From assembly GCA_022766795.1 (NCBI GenBank), contig JALEPE010000116.1, forward strand, positions 1-13,307: a DNA stretch of 13,307 nt, in the 5' to 3' direction. Under the pieces are notes generated by a model. That model had not been told where the DNA came from and did no database searches. It was given only the letters and a program-made list of their open reading frames with translations. Both the position numbers and the translations under genes were made by a program. Positions 1-7,137 of the stretch are shown here, one piece after another. Each line of letters begins with the position of its first letter. The first letter of the stretch is position 1. This DNA comes from Helicobacter sp. GTDB lineage: Bacteria; Campylobacterota; Campylobacteria; Campylobacterales; Helicobacteraceae.

Positions 1-314
1 AGGCTGATTTTATCACAACCCGCATTCAGCAAATCATAAATATGCTCTAAACTTGAAATGCCACCGCCCACCGTTAGCGGAATAAACACTTCTTTTGCGA
101 CACTGCGCACCATTGCGAGGGTTGCATTTCTCGCTTCAATCGTTGCAGTAATGTCTAAAAAGGTAATCTCATCTGCACCCTCGTCATTGTAGCGTTTAGC
201 AACCTCCACCGGGTCTCCTGCGTCTTGAAGCCCCACGAAATTCACGCCTTTTACCACACGCCCATTTTTAATATCCAAACAAGGAATAATGCGTTTTGCT
301 AGGAGAGAAGCCAT
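1..314 (-). CDS. hisF: Imidazole glycerol phosphate synthase cyclase subunit HisF (5' part only)
   Basis: The minus strand encodes the N-terminal 104 residues of HisF; the gene continues beyond the left edge (about 40% of a usual ~250-residue protein is present). HisF is the cyclase half of the cytoplasmic HisF-HisH complex. It uses ammonia released by HisH to convert PRFAR into imidazole glycerol phosphate and AICAR in histidine synthesis. The sequence opens with AKRIIPCLDIKNGRVVKGVN, the family hallmark, with the catalytic Asp at residue 14 (usually ~11, so the N-terminus is about three residues longer). The phosphate-binding loop LTVGGGIS lies at about residues 80-87. The ATG at 314-312 has AAGGA 7 nt upstream on its strand, which supports this start. 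It diverges from trpS across a ~120-bp shared promoter region. No defect is visible in the part present. Confidence 0.96.
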   Translation of the reverse strand, partial: MASLLAKRIIPCLDIKNGRVVKGVNFVGLQDAGDPVEVAKRYNDEGADEITFLDITATIEARNATLAMVRSVAKEVFIPLTVGGGISSLEHIYDLLNAGCDKIS

Positions 315-348
315 TGTAAAATCCTTAAAAATTGCAATTTCTTGCGCA

Positions 349-354
349 ATCTTA
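349..354 (-). promoter_or_regulatory. Candidate -10 box for hisF
   Basis: TAAGAT on the minus strand lies about 35 nt upstream of the hisF ATG, in a suitable place for a sigma-70 -10 element. No -35 box is evident, which is normal for Campylobacterota. This is inference from position and a short match only. Confidence 0.3.
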
Positions 355-358
355 ACGC

Positions 359-398
359 AATCCACTTTAAAATCCGTCTCTTTTAGCGTGGATTTTAA
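359..398. repeat. Nested inverted repeats between hisF and trpS
   Basis: Two overlapping inverted repeats occupy the -35 side of the trpS promoter. AATCCAC (359-365) is mirrored by GTGGATT (388-394), and TTAAAATCC (367-375) is mirrored by GGATTTTAA (390-398). They could bind a dimeric regulator or form alternative hairpins in a hisF leader. The pairing is seen directly; the role is a guess. Confidence 0.4.
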
Positions 399-399
399 G

Positions 400-405
400 T
401 ATAAT
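400..405 (+). promoter_or_regulatory. -10 promoter box for trpS-bioD
   Basis: A perfect TATAAT followed by TGCGC lies in an AT-rich stretch 30 nt upstream of the trpS ATG. This would put transcription start near 412 and give a ~24-nt leader containing the AAGG ribosome-binding site (425-428). Confidence 0.65.
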
Positions 406-435
406 TGCGCATATTTTTTACAAAAAGGGCTTTTA

Positions 436-1428
436 ATGCAACAGAAACCACGCGTATTTTCGGGGATTCAACCCACAGGCAATATTCATTTAGGAAATTA
501 TTTGGGTGCAGTCAAGAATTGGGTGGAAAATCAAGAAAAATATGAAAATATCTTTTGTGTTGTCAATTCTCACGCAATTACGATTCCACAAGACCCGAAA
601 GTCTTGCACCAAAAAACCTATGATTTGTGCGCAATGCTCCTTGCTTGTGGGATTAGTCCGCAAAAATCCACGCTTTTTATCCAATCACAAATCCAAGAAC
701 ATACTTCCTTAGCGTGGCTACTCACTTGTATTACGCCAATGGGCGATTTAAGCCGTATGACGCAGTTTAAGGATAAGAGTGCGAAAAATCCTAAAAGCAT
801 TTTTGCGGGGCTTTTTAATTACCCTAACTTAATGAGTGCGGATATTTTGCTTTATCAAAGCAATCTCGTGCCGGTGGGCGAAGACCAAAAGCAACATATT
901 GAATTAGCGCGGGATACGGCAATACGCTTTAATCGCGATTATGGTGAGACTTTTGTCGTGCCTGAACCCTTGATTTTAAAAGAAGGTGCGCGGATTATGG
1001 GGCTAGATGACCCTACAAAAAAGATGAGCAAAAGCTCTAGCGATAAGCCTAACCACTCTATTGCGCTCATTGATACGCCCGATGTGATTTTAAAGAAATT
1101 TAAAAAGGCAACAACCGATAGTGAGGGAATCATCGCCTTTGATAAGAATCGCGCAGGGGTTTATAATCTGTTGAATATTTATCAATGTTTCACACAGCAA
1201 AAAGCAGAGGAGATTGAAGCGGAGTTTGCTGGGCTTGGTTATGGAAAATTAAAAGAAAGGGTGGCTGAAGTCGTCATTGAGGGGTTGCGCCCCATTAGGG
1301 AATCTTATTCTAAGCTGATTTTGGAGCAAGATTATCTCCATAAAATCCTAGAGGAAAGTACAGAATCTGCACAAAAAATCGCCACCGCCACCTACGCAGA
1401 AGCGAAAGCAAAAATGGGGCTTGTTTAA
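436..1428 (+). CDS. trpS: Tryptophan--tRNA ligase
   Basis: A cytoplasmic class Ic aminoacyl-tRNA synthetase that activates tryptophan with ATP and loads it on tRNA-Trp. The 330-residue product is normal length. It carries the HIGH-type motif as HLGN (residues 18-21, within PTGNIHLGNYLGA), the conserved GEDQKQHIEL helix (about 148-157) and KMSKS (196-200). The frame is open upstream to 289, but the ATG at 436 is chosen because AAAAGGG sits just 5' of it, the TATAAT box lies 30 nt upstream, and homology starts immediately after it (PRVFSGIQPTG). Its stop overlaps the bioD start by one base (TAATG), so the two are probably co-transcribed and translationally coupled. The pairing with bioD is likely organisational rather than functional. 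Confidence 0.98.
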   Translation: MQQKPRVFSGIQPTGNIHLGNYLGAVKNWVENQEKYENIFCVVNSHAITIPQDPKVLHQKTYDLCAMLLACGISPQKSTLFIQSQIQEHTSLAWLLTCITPMGDLSRMTQFKDKSAKNPKSIFAGLFNYPNLMSADILLYQSNLVPVGEDQKQHIELARDTAIRFNRDYGETFVVPEPLILKEGARIMGLDDPTKKMSKSSSDKPNHSIALIDTPDVILKKFKKATTDSEGIIAFDKNRAGVYNLLNIYQCFTQQKAEEIEAEFAGLGYGKLKERVAEVVIEGLRPIRESYSKLILEQDYLHKILEESTESAQKIATATYAEAKAKMGLV

Positions 1429-2030
1429 TGCAAGTTTTTATCGCAGGAAGCCATACAGATGTTGGTAAAACCTCTGTAAGCGCAGCATTATGCTATGCGT
1501 TTAATTTAGAATATTTTAAGCTCGTGCAAGCGGGGATTCCAACCGATAATGCTACAATTAAAAATCTATCTCCAAACACAAAAATTCACCCAAGCGGAAT
1601 CACATTGCAAACACCTGCAAGCCCGCATATTGCAATGTTAAAAGAAAATATACACTATAATGGCTTAGAGATTCCACTTCCGCAAGCACCAAACTTGCTT
1701 GTAGAAAGTGCGGGGGGGCTTTTTACGCCCCTTGACTTGGAATCTTGTATGATGGATTATTTAGAAAAATCCAAACTTCCTTGCGTGCTTGTGGGCAGAT
1801 ATTATTTAGGGGGAATTAACCATATTTTACTAAGCATAGAAGCCCTAAAAACGCGCAGGATTCCACTGCTTGGACTCATCATTAGCAAAGAAAGGAATCC
1901 ACAAATGGACACCTTTATTCAAGCTTATGCGCAAGTAAAAATCGCACATTTGGATTCCTTTAATGCGGAGAATTTTGAACAATGTGCAAATACATTAAAA
2001 CAAGAAATCCAAGCACTTAAAATATTTTAG
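1428..2030 (+). CDS. bioD: ATP-dependent dethiobiotin synthetase BioD
   Basis: BioD closes the ureido ring of biotin: 7,8-diaminopelargonate + CO2 + ATP gives dethiobiotin, the step before BioB. The 200-residue product has the P-loop GSHTDVGKTS (residues 7-16), the substrate-lysine motif as KLVQAG (31-36, usually KPVQTG) and ESAGG (93-97, corresponding to the family's E-G-AGG loop). The tail of the fold has YYLGGINH (the usual GxINH). The departures from the E. coli consensus are conservative and agree with the short, divergent BioD of Campylobacterota. It overlaps trpS by one base. A run of seven G (1712-1718) codes for part of the AGG loop, so a slip there would cut the protein to about half. 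No bioA neighbour is present. Confidence 0.92.
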   Translation: MQVFIAGSHTDVGKTSVSAALCYAFNLEYFKLVQAGIPTDNATIKNLSPNTKIHPSGITLQTPASPHIAMLKENIHYNGLEIPLPQAPNLLVESAGGLFTPLDLESCMMDYLEKSKLPCVLVGRYYLGGINHILLSIEALKTRRIPLLGLIISKERNPQMDTFIQAYAQVKIAHLDSFNAENFEQCANTLKQEIQALKIF

Positions 2031-2055
2031 TTTTATTTTTTAAGAGATAAAAGGA

Positions 2056-2061
2056 TAAAAT
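2056..2061 (+). promoter_or_regulatory. -10 box for the DUF507-carA-bioFGC operon
   Basis: TAAAAT in an AT-rich stretch 41 nt upstream of the DUF507 start, in the 71-bp gap after bioD. Transcription would start near 2068. The AAAGG at 2090-2094 serves as ribosome-binding site for the ATG at 2102. No terminator hairpin is visible between bioD and this box, so read-through from trpS is possible. Confidence 0.5.
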
Positions 2062-2101
2062 AGCGCAAAAATTTATCTTAAATATCAACAAAGGCAATCC
2101 T

Positions 2102-2653
2102 ATGAAATTTAAACTCGCACACGCACCCTATATTGGAAATAAAATTGCACTGGATTTATCAACTTGTGGCTTTGTGAGTGTGTTACACGGATTGGAAAGT
2201 ATCACAAAAATCGCACAACAAATCATCGCTAAAGATATTGAGGAAGAAGCGCACATTGAAGAAAAAGCAAGAGATTTATTAGAAGAGAACTTGGATGAAA
2301 TTGAATTTATGCAAGCCGATGAACACCAACTTTTTTGGCGCATTAAGCAAAAGTTAGCCGAGCAAGAAAACTTCATTTTAAACTTTGAAGATCGCTACAA
2401 TAACCTAGCGCACAAGATTTTAAACGCACTCTTTGAAGAGGATTGCATTGACTCTGCCACATCGGAAACACGCATTGTTAATGTGATTTTCAAAGCCATT
2501 AATGGCTATGCGAAAATTTATAATTCTATTGAGAATGTCGTGCAAGAACGTATTGCAAACTACAAACGCAAGATTATTTTTGGTAGCGAGGAGTACGAAC
2601 TCATCTTTGACAAACTCTATCAAGAAGAACTTAAAAAGAAAGGATTCCTATAA
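2102..2653 (+). CDS. DUF507 family protein
   Basis: A 183-residue, charged, largely helical cytoplasmic protein recognised as DUF507. The N-terminus MKFKLAHAPYIGNKIALDL, the acidic helix with LLEENLDEIEFMQAD (around residues 60-74), the WRIKQKLAE segment and NLAHKILNALFEEDCID are the family's conserved blocks. The family is widespread in Campylobacterota and has no established function. There is no signal peptide or membrane segment. It sits directly before carA, its stop overlapping the carA ATG by one base; I recall this pairing from other Helicobacter genomes. A link with carbamoyl-phosphate synthesis can only be guessed from the neighbourhood. A promoter-like box and a good AAAGG site support the start. 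Confidence 0.9.
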   Translation: MKFKLAHAPYIGNKIALDLSTCGFVSVLHGLESITKIAQQIIAKDIEEEAHIEEKARDLLEENLDEIEFMQADEHQLFWRIKQKLAEQENFILNFEDRYNNLAHKILNALFEEDCIDSATSETRIVNVIFKAINGYAKIYNSIENVVQERIANYKRKIIFGSEEYELIFDKLYQEELKKKGFL

Positions 2654-3795
2654 TGGGAGAGCTAAAAAACGCGTGGATTTACCTAGCAAATGGAATGTAT
2701 TTTACAGCAAAAAGTTTTGGCGCAGAGGGGACAAGTGTCGGCGAACTTGTATTTAACACTTCTCTAACAGGCTATCAAGAAATTACCACAGACCCAAGCT
2801 ATGCAGGGCAATTTGTATGCTTTACAATGCCAGAGATTGGAATCGTAGGCGCAAATGCTAAAGATATGGAAAGTCGCGGAATCTTTGCGAAAGGGATTTT
2901 ATGTCGGCATTATAATGCAGATTTTTCAAACTTCCGCGCCGATGAAAGCCTAGATGTTTTTTTAAAATCCCATAACGCAATGGGAATTTGCGAAATTGAC
3001 ACGCGTTTTTTAACCATAACCCTACGCGAAAATGGCGCAATGATGATGGTGGCTTCTACGGAGGTTTCAGATAAAAACGCACTAAAAGAAATTCTAGCCG
3101 CAAGCCCAAAAATTGAAGAAATTAACTATATCAAAGAAGTCAGCACCCGTGATTCTTATATCCACACGCAAGGAAATTTTGACTTCTCTTGTATGGATTA
3201 TTCTACACCCAAAACACACAAAAAAATCATTGCCATTGACTTTGGAATCAAACGCAGTATCCTAAATCAGCTCGTCAATGCGGGGTTTAATGTGGAGGTG
3301 ATTCCACATAGTTTTGACGCACAACATTTAATTACCCGATTTAAAAACAAAGAATTTGACGGAATCTTTCTCTCAAATGGTCCGGGAGACCCACAAGTTC
3401 TAACAGAGGAAATTGCAGGCATTAAGGCATTGATTGACGCTAAGATTCCGCTGTTTGCAATTTGCTTAGGACATCAATTATTATCTTTGGCGCAGGGCTA
3501 TCCCACTTATAAGCTAAAGTTTGGACATCACGGAGGGAATCACCCTGTTAAAAACCTACTCACAAACCAAGTGGAAATTACAGCACAAAACCACAACTAT
3601 TCTGTGCCAGAAAATATCGCAGAAATCGCAGAGGTTACACACCGCAATTTATTTGATAACACCATTGAAGGTGTGCGTTACAAAAACGCACTGATTTGTT
3701 CCTTCCAACACCACCCAGAAGCAGGACCCGGACCGCTTGAATCCACCGCGCTATTCAATGTGTTTTCCAACCTCTTAGACAATGCAAAAGCCTAA
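2653..3795 (+). CDS. carA: Carbamoyl-phosphate synthase small subunit (glutamine amidotransferase)
   Basis: CarA hydrolyses glutamine and channels ammonia to CarB, which makes carbamoyl phosphate for pyrimidine and arginine synthesis. The 380-residue protein has the usual two parts. The N-terminal CPSase small-chain domain carries GYQEITTDPSYAGQ at about residues 40-53. The C-terminal class I amidotransferase domain (about 190-375) has SNGPGDP (241-247), the nucleophile Cys271 in AICLGHQ, and the His354/Glu356 pair in QHHPEAGPG. All catalytic residues are present. It overlaps the DUF507 gene by one base (TAATG) and is followed after 6 bp by bioF. carB is not in the window, which is common in this group, where carA and carB are often unlinked. 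Confidence 0.97.
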   Translation: MGELKNAWIYLANGMYFTAKSFGAEGTSVGELVFNTSLTGYQEITTDPSYAGQFVCFTMPEIGIVGANAKDMESRGIFAKGILCRHYNADFSNFRADESLDVFLKSHNAMGICEIDTRFLTITLRENGAMMMVASTEVSDKNALKEILAASPKIEEINYIKEVSTRDSYIHTQGNFDFSCMDYSTPKTHKKIIAIDFGIKRSILNQLVNAGFNVEVIPHSFDAQHLITRFKNKEFDGIFLSNGPGDPQVLTEEIAGIKALIDAKIPLFAICLGHQLLSLAQGYPTYKLKFGHHGGNHPVKNLLTNQVEITAQNHNYSVPENIAEIAEVTHRNLFDNTIEGVRYKNALICSFQHHPEAGPGPLESTALFNVFSNLLDNAKA

Positions 3796-3801
3796 AGTTT
3801 A

Positions 3802-5004
3802 ATGTCGCTAGAATCCCAAGCCATTGCTCATTTGGAATCTTTAAAAAAAGATTCCAATTACCGCAGTTTAAAGCGATTCAATTTTAGCGTTAGTGAAATT
3901 TTTGATAATTCTAAAGATTCTAAATCCTCACAAACACCAACACTCTTTAACCTAGCCAGCAACGATTATCTAGCCTTAGCGCGCGATAAAGACTTCAATC
4001 AAGCCTTCCTAGATTCTAAACTTTTCAAAGAACATTGCCACTTTAGCGCGTCCTCATCGCGTCTCTTGAGTGGAAATTTTGAAATTTACTCGCATTTAGA
4101 ATCGCATTTAAAGTCTTTATTTTGCAAGGAAGCCTTATTATTTAATAGTGGTTACCACGCAAATATTGGCGCAATTAGCGCATTAAGCGCACTGAATGTT
4201 TTATTTGTTGCGGACAAATCCATTCACGCAAGCCACATTGATGGCTTAAAAAACTTTAAACCCACGCATTTCAAACGATTTTTACATAACGATATGGAAT
4301 CTTTAGAAAAAATTTTAAGCGCAAATGCGCCTTTGTATGACGCAGTGGTGGTGCTTAGCGAAGCGTTATTTAGTATGGAGGGAGATTTTACCAATCTCAA
4401 ACAACTTGTTGCGCTCAAAGAAAAATTTTCCAATATGTATTTATATATTGATGAAGCGCACAGCATAGGAAGTGTGGGCGCAAATGGACTTGGGCTTTGT
4501 GCAAAACTAGGATTGCTAGAAAGAATAGATTTTATCGTGCTAACCTTTGGCAAAGCTTTAGCCTCTGTTGGCGCGTGCATACTTTGTAACGCAACCTTTA
4601 AAGACTATTTTATCAATACCGCTAGAGCTTTGATTTACTCCACTGCGATTCCGTCTATTAATGTTGCGCGCACTCTTTTTGGGTTTTTGCATTTACAAGA
4701 TTTCAATATGCAAAGAAAGCATTTAAATGCCATTGCAACAGAATTTAGAGAATCGCTAAAGACACACTTACCTTTAGAAATTTTGGGCGATTATAATATC
4801 GTTAGCCTAGTTTTAGGTGATAATGCAAGGGCGGTGCAATTTTCTACCAAACTCTTAGAATGTGGCTATTTCGCACCAGCGATAAAATCCCCTACCGTGC
4901 CTAGAAATAAAGCACTTTTGCGATTCTCCCTCTGTGCAGATATGGAATCCCAACATTTAGAAAATCTTGTTAAAACTCTGCAAAAGATAGCCAATGCAAA
5001 TTGA
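3802..5004 (+). CDS. bioF: 8-amino-7-oxononanoate synthase (KAPA synthase) BioF
   Basis: A PLP-dependent alpha-oxoamine synthase that condenses pimeloyl-ACP with alanine to make KAPA, the first ring-forming step of biotin synthesis. The 400-residue product shows NDYLALA (54-60), SRLLSGN (86-92), LFNSGYHAN (113-121), the PLP-binding DEAHSIGSVG (217-226) and the Schiff-base Lys251 in LTFGKALASVGA. The C-terminal SPTVPRNKALLRFSLCA is the usual substrate-end motif. A relative such as 2-amino-3-ketobutyrate ligase is possible on sequence alone, but the bioG and bioC genes directly downstream make BioF by far the better call. The ribosome-binding site is weak, so translation probably depends on coupling with carA, which ends 6 bp earlier. 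It overlaps bioG by 11 bp. Confidence 0.93.
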   Translation: MSLESQAIAHLESLKKDSNYRSLKRFNFSVSEIFDNSKDSKSSQTPTLFNLASNDYLALARDKDFNQAFLDSKLFKEHCHFSASSSRLLSGNFEIYSHLESHLKSLFCKEALLFNSGYHANIGAISALSALNVLFVADKSIHASHIDGLKNFKPTHFKRFLHNDMESLEKILSANAPLYDAVVVLSEALFSMEGDFTNLKQLVALKEKFSNMYLYIDEAHSIGSVGANGLGLCAKLGLLERIDFIVLTFGKALASVGACILCNATFKDYFINTARALIYSTAIPSINVARTLFGFLHLQDFNMQRKHLNAIATEFRESLKTHLPLEILGDYNIVSLVLGDNARAVQFSTKLLECGYFAPAIKSPTVPRNKALLRFSLCADMESQHLENLVKTLQKIANAN

Positions 5005-5626
5005 TAATAATGTGTTAAAACCCGATGAAAATATCACACTCATTTTTGGAGGGTTTAGCGCACACCCCACACACTTTTTGCCCTTTTTCCCTAAAAATTC
5101 CATTATCCTATACCATTACACACACTTAGATTTTACCGCACTTTTAGAGATTCTGCATCGCCTGCAAAATTGTAAAATTACCCTAATTGCTTTCTCTATG
5201 GGCGTATTTGTTGCGCGCGTATTTTTAGAACAACACGCGATTTTATTGCAAAGAAAAATCGCCATTAATGGCACAGAACACGGAATCCACGCGCAATATG
5301 GAATATCGCCCAAACTCTTTAAACTCACACTTAAAACATTTGATTTAGAAGTCTTTAAACGCAACCTCTTTAGCGAATTTTTAGAGAAAACACGTGATTT
5401 TATATTTTTGGATTCTACAACTTTACGCGAGGAGCTTGCGTTTTTTATAGAATCTTGCGCGCAATTTCCTATGCAAGATTCTATGGAACACCACTGGGAT
5501 TGTGCCATTATTTCCAAGAATGATTTAATTTTTAGCCCACGCGCACAACAAGCATTTTGGAGCGATAAGACGGAGATTATCTTGCTTGATGCACCCCATT
5601 TTGCGTTTTTTAAATGGAATCTTTAA
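4994..5626 (+). CDS. bioG: Pimeloyl-ACP methyl ester esterase BioG
   Basis: A 210-residue alpha/beta hydrolase of the DUF452/BioG family, which replaces BioH in many bacteria: it removes the methyl group from pimeloyl-ACP methyl ester so that BioF can use it. Visible family marks are the oxyanion-region LIFGGFSAHPTHF (16-28), the nucleophile Ser68 in AFSMGVFVA (an AxSxG form of the elbow), INGTEHGIHAQYGIS (91-105), a likely catalytic Asp177 in SKNDLIFSP and His202 in APHFAFFKW. It has no signal peptide, so it acts in the cytoplasm. It lies between bioF and bioC, overlapping both; the bioF-bioG-bioC order is also known from Campylobacter. No clear Shine-Dalgarno is seen, consistent with translational coupling. 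Confidence 0.9.
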   Translation: MQIDNNVLKPDENITLIFGGFSAHPTHFLPFFPKNSIILYHYTHLDFTALLEILHRLQNCKITLIAFSMGVFVARVFLEQHAILLQRKIAINGTEHGIHAQYGISPKLFKLTLKTFDLEVFKRNLFSEFLEKTRDFIFLDSTTLREELAFFIESCAQFPMQDSMEHHWDCAIISKNDLIFSPRAQQAFWSDKTEIILLDAPHFAFFKWNL

Positions 5627-6357
5627 TGCTAGAATCCCTCATCAAACAGAGGTTTCACGCCGCTAGAGAAACATATCACAAAAATGCAATCATACAAAAT
5701 GCAATGCAAGATGTCTTGTGGAATCTATTACAAAGCAGAGAGAATTTAGGTAATGTATTAGAACTTGGCGCAGGTTGTGGAATCCTAAGCAAAAAAATTG
5801 CACAAACGCACACTTTTTCACGTTTTTTGGCGGTAGATTTAGTAGATTTTACAGAATCTTTTGCGCATTTTGCAACACCAAGCGGACAAAAAATTGAATT
5901 TATACAAGCAAACTTTGAAAACATCACACAAAATATTTTAGATATACGCTTTGATGTGATTATCTCTAATGCAGCTTTACAATGGAGCAATCAGCGCGCT
6001 TTGCTTCCTAAACTTAGTGCGTTACTTCACACAAATGGAATTCTACTTTTTAGCACTTTCGGGAAGCAAAACTTCAAAGAAATGCGTGCAATGTTTAATG
6101 TGGGGCTTGAATATTTAGAATTAGAAGATTATCCACCTTTGTTAGAGAACTGCAAAATTTTGGAATCTTTTAAACAAACACGGGTTTTACAATTTAATAG
6201 CGCATTAGAAGTTTTTAAACATCTCAAAAATACAGGTGTAAATGCAACAAAAGAGCATTTTAGGCTAACAAAAACACATTTAAGCGCATATGCAGAGAAG
6301 TTTTCAAATAAGCTCACTTATGATATGCTATTTATCCTAGCTCAAAAACTGCACTAG
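5626..6357 (+). CDS. bioC: Malonyl-ACP O-methyltransferase BioC
   Basis: BioC starts biotin synthesis by methylating the free carboxyl of malonyl-ACP with SAM, so that fatty-acid enzymes can extend it to pimeloyl-ACP methyl ester. The 243-residue protein (from this start) has the class I methyltransferase motif I VLELGAGCG (44-52), an acidic motif in LAVDLVDF and the BioC-type SNAALQWSNQ. The N-terminal IKQRFHAARETYHKNAIIQ resembles the family's opening. An in-frame ATG at 5614 would add four residues. I prefer 5626 because it forms the same TAATG stop-start overlap used elsewhere in this operon and has a GGAA upstream. It is the last gene of the operon. Confidence 0.9.
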   Translation: MLESLIKQRFHAARETYHKNAIIQNAMQDVLWNLLQSRENLGNVLELGAGCGILSKKIAQTHTFSRFLAVDLVDFTESFAHFATPSGQKIEFIQANFENITQNILDIRFDVIISNAALQWSNQRALLPKLSALLHTNGILLFSTFGKQNFKEMRAMFNVGLEYLELEDYPPLLENCKILESFKQTRVLQFNSALEVFKHLKNTGVNATKEHFRLTKTHLSAYAEKFSNKLTYDMLFILAQKLH

Positions 6358-6364
6358 AAACTTT

Positions 6365-6410
6365 GCAATAATTTTGGAATCTTTATTGAGTAAATATGCT
6401 AAAATATTGC
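6365..6410. repeat. Imperfect inverted repeat around the 6400 promoter
   Basis: GCAATAATTTTGG (6365-6377) and CTAAAATATTGC (6399-6410) are imperfect inverted copies with one bulged base, and the right arm is followed by TTTT. It could be a weak terminator for bioC or an operator, since the right arm contains the next operon's -10 box. It is GC-poor, so a stable terminator is doubtful. Confidence 0.3.
6397..6405 (+). promoter_or_regulatory. Extended -10 promoter for the TPR/CiaD-like pair
   Basis: TG-C-TAAAAT is a good extended -10 element, 21 bp upstream of the ATG at 6427. The AAAAGG (6415-6420) ribosome-binding site sits 6 nt before the start. Confidence 0.55.
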
Positions 6411-6426
6411 TTTTAAAAGGTGTGGT

Positions 6427-6675
6427 ATGAAAACTCTAACACTTGCTAGTATTTATGAAACACAAGGGCATCACCACGAAGCCGTAGAAATTTACAAAGC
6501 GATTTTAGAAGATGAACCCAATAATGTGGAGGCTAAAATCGCATTAAAGCGGCTTGTTAGCAACCGCAAAAATTATGGCAAAGCCAATGAGGAAATGCTA
6601 AATTTATTTATCCAAATGGATAGCAATGTAGAATTTAATGAGTTTGAAAGGTGGTTGTTGCAACTATGGAATTAA
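6427..6675 (+). CDS. Small TPR-like protein
   Basis: An 82-residue cytoplasmic protein. Residues 3-37 (TLASIYETQGHHHEAVEIYK, then AILEDEPNNVEAK) fit one tetratricopeptide repeat: the A-helix, G, A and Y positions and the P-N turn are all present. The rest is a charged helix ending in FNEFERWLLQLWN. A single TPR suggests a protein-protein contact module or a chaperone-like partner rather than an enzyme. It has a clear AAAAGG site and an extended -10 promoter. It overlaps the following CiaD-like gene by 10 bp, so the two products are probably made together and may interact. Function unknown. Confidence 0.75.
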   Translation: MKTLTLASIYETQGHHHEAVEIYKAILEDEPNNVEAKIALKRLVSNRKNYGKANEEMLNLFIQMDSNVEFNEFERWLLQLWN

Positions 6676-7085
6676 AAGAGGCAATTTTACAAACATTAGC
6701 AGAGATTGATACAAATCCTGAAATTGTGGAATCCCAAAGTGTATTTGGCACATTCAATGACACACTAAAGCCAGAACGTGATGCCCTGCTTGATATTCTA
6801 CCCACAGAGAATCTAAGCTCCAAAAATACGCAAAATACGCAAAGTTCCTATGCAAGAAAGATTGAAAAATTGGATTTCAAAAATACAGAGGAACTAAAAG
6901 CTTTACTTAGCAAATATTATTTAGAGGAAGAGCGATTTTTAAATGCCCTGCAAGAGAGAATCCTCGTGCTTTTTGAAGGGTTACAGTCCCCAAATAACCG
7001 CAATATTGAAACCAAAGTAGATATGATTTTGAATTTTTTAGAATTTACTTTAGCGATTATTGATGAAAAAAAGAGCCAAAAATGA
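6666..7085 (+). CDS. CiaD-like C-terminal domain protein (putative)
   Basis: A 139-residue, acidic, soluble protein with no signal peptide. It starts with a short helix (MELKEAILQTLAEID), has a low-complexity middle rich in N, T, Q and S (around residues 50-62), and ends with a conserved-looking helical block (ERILVLFEGL, then DMILNFLEFTLAIIDEK). That block resembles, as I remember it, the C-terminus of Campylobacter jejuni CiaD (Cj0788), a secreted effector that promotes host-cell invasion. The N-terminal part is not obviously similar, so the same role cannot be assumed. The ATG at 6666 is preferred over an in-frame GTG at 6651 because AAAGG overlaps that GTG; its spacing to 6666 is a little long (about 14 nt). 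It overlaps the TPR gene by 10 bp. Confidence 0.6.
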   Translation: MELKEAILQTLAEIDTNPEIVESQSVFGTFNDTLKPERDALLDILPTENLSSKNTQNTQSSYARKIEKLDFKNTEELKALLSKYYLEEERFLNALQERILVLFEGLQSPNNRNIETKVDMILNFLEFTLAIIDEKKSQK

Positions 7086-7125
7086 AAAAAAAATTCTTAT
7101 TTACTTTTTATTTACTATTTTGCTT

Positions 7126-7131
7126 TATAAT
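7126..7131 (+). promoter_or_regulatory. TATAAT box in the pre-arsR gap
   Basis: A perfect TATAAT in an AT-rich run. Transcription would begin near A7138, exactly at the foot of the 7139-7159 hairpin. It could drive a separate small RNA or a long arsR leader. Confidence 0.5.
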
Positions 7132-7137
7132 TTCGTC

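Noticed and set aside
289..435. 49-codon upstream extension of trpS
   Set aside because: It overlaps hisF and the promoter, and trpS homology and the ribosome-binding site both point to 436.
4224..4580. 118-codon open frame on the minus strand inside bioF
   Set aside because: It is a shadow of a well-supported gene, rich in serine and alanine, with no family resemblance.
5116..5517. 133-codon open frame on the minus strand inside bioG
   Set aside because: Opposite-strand shadow of a recognised enzyme; cysteine and serine richness reflects the complementary codons.
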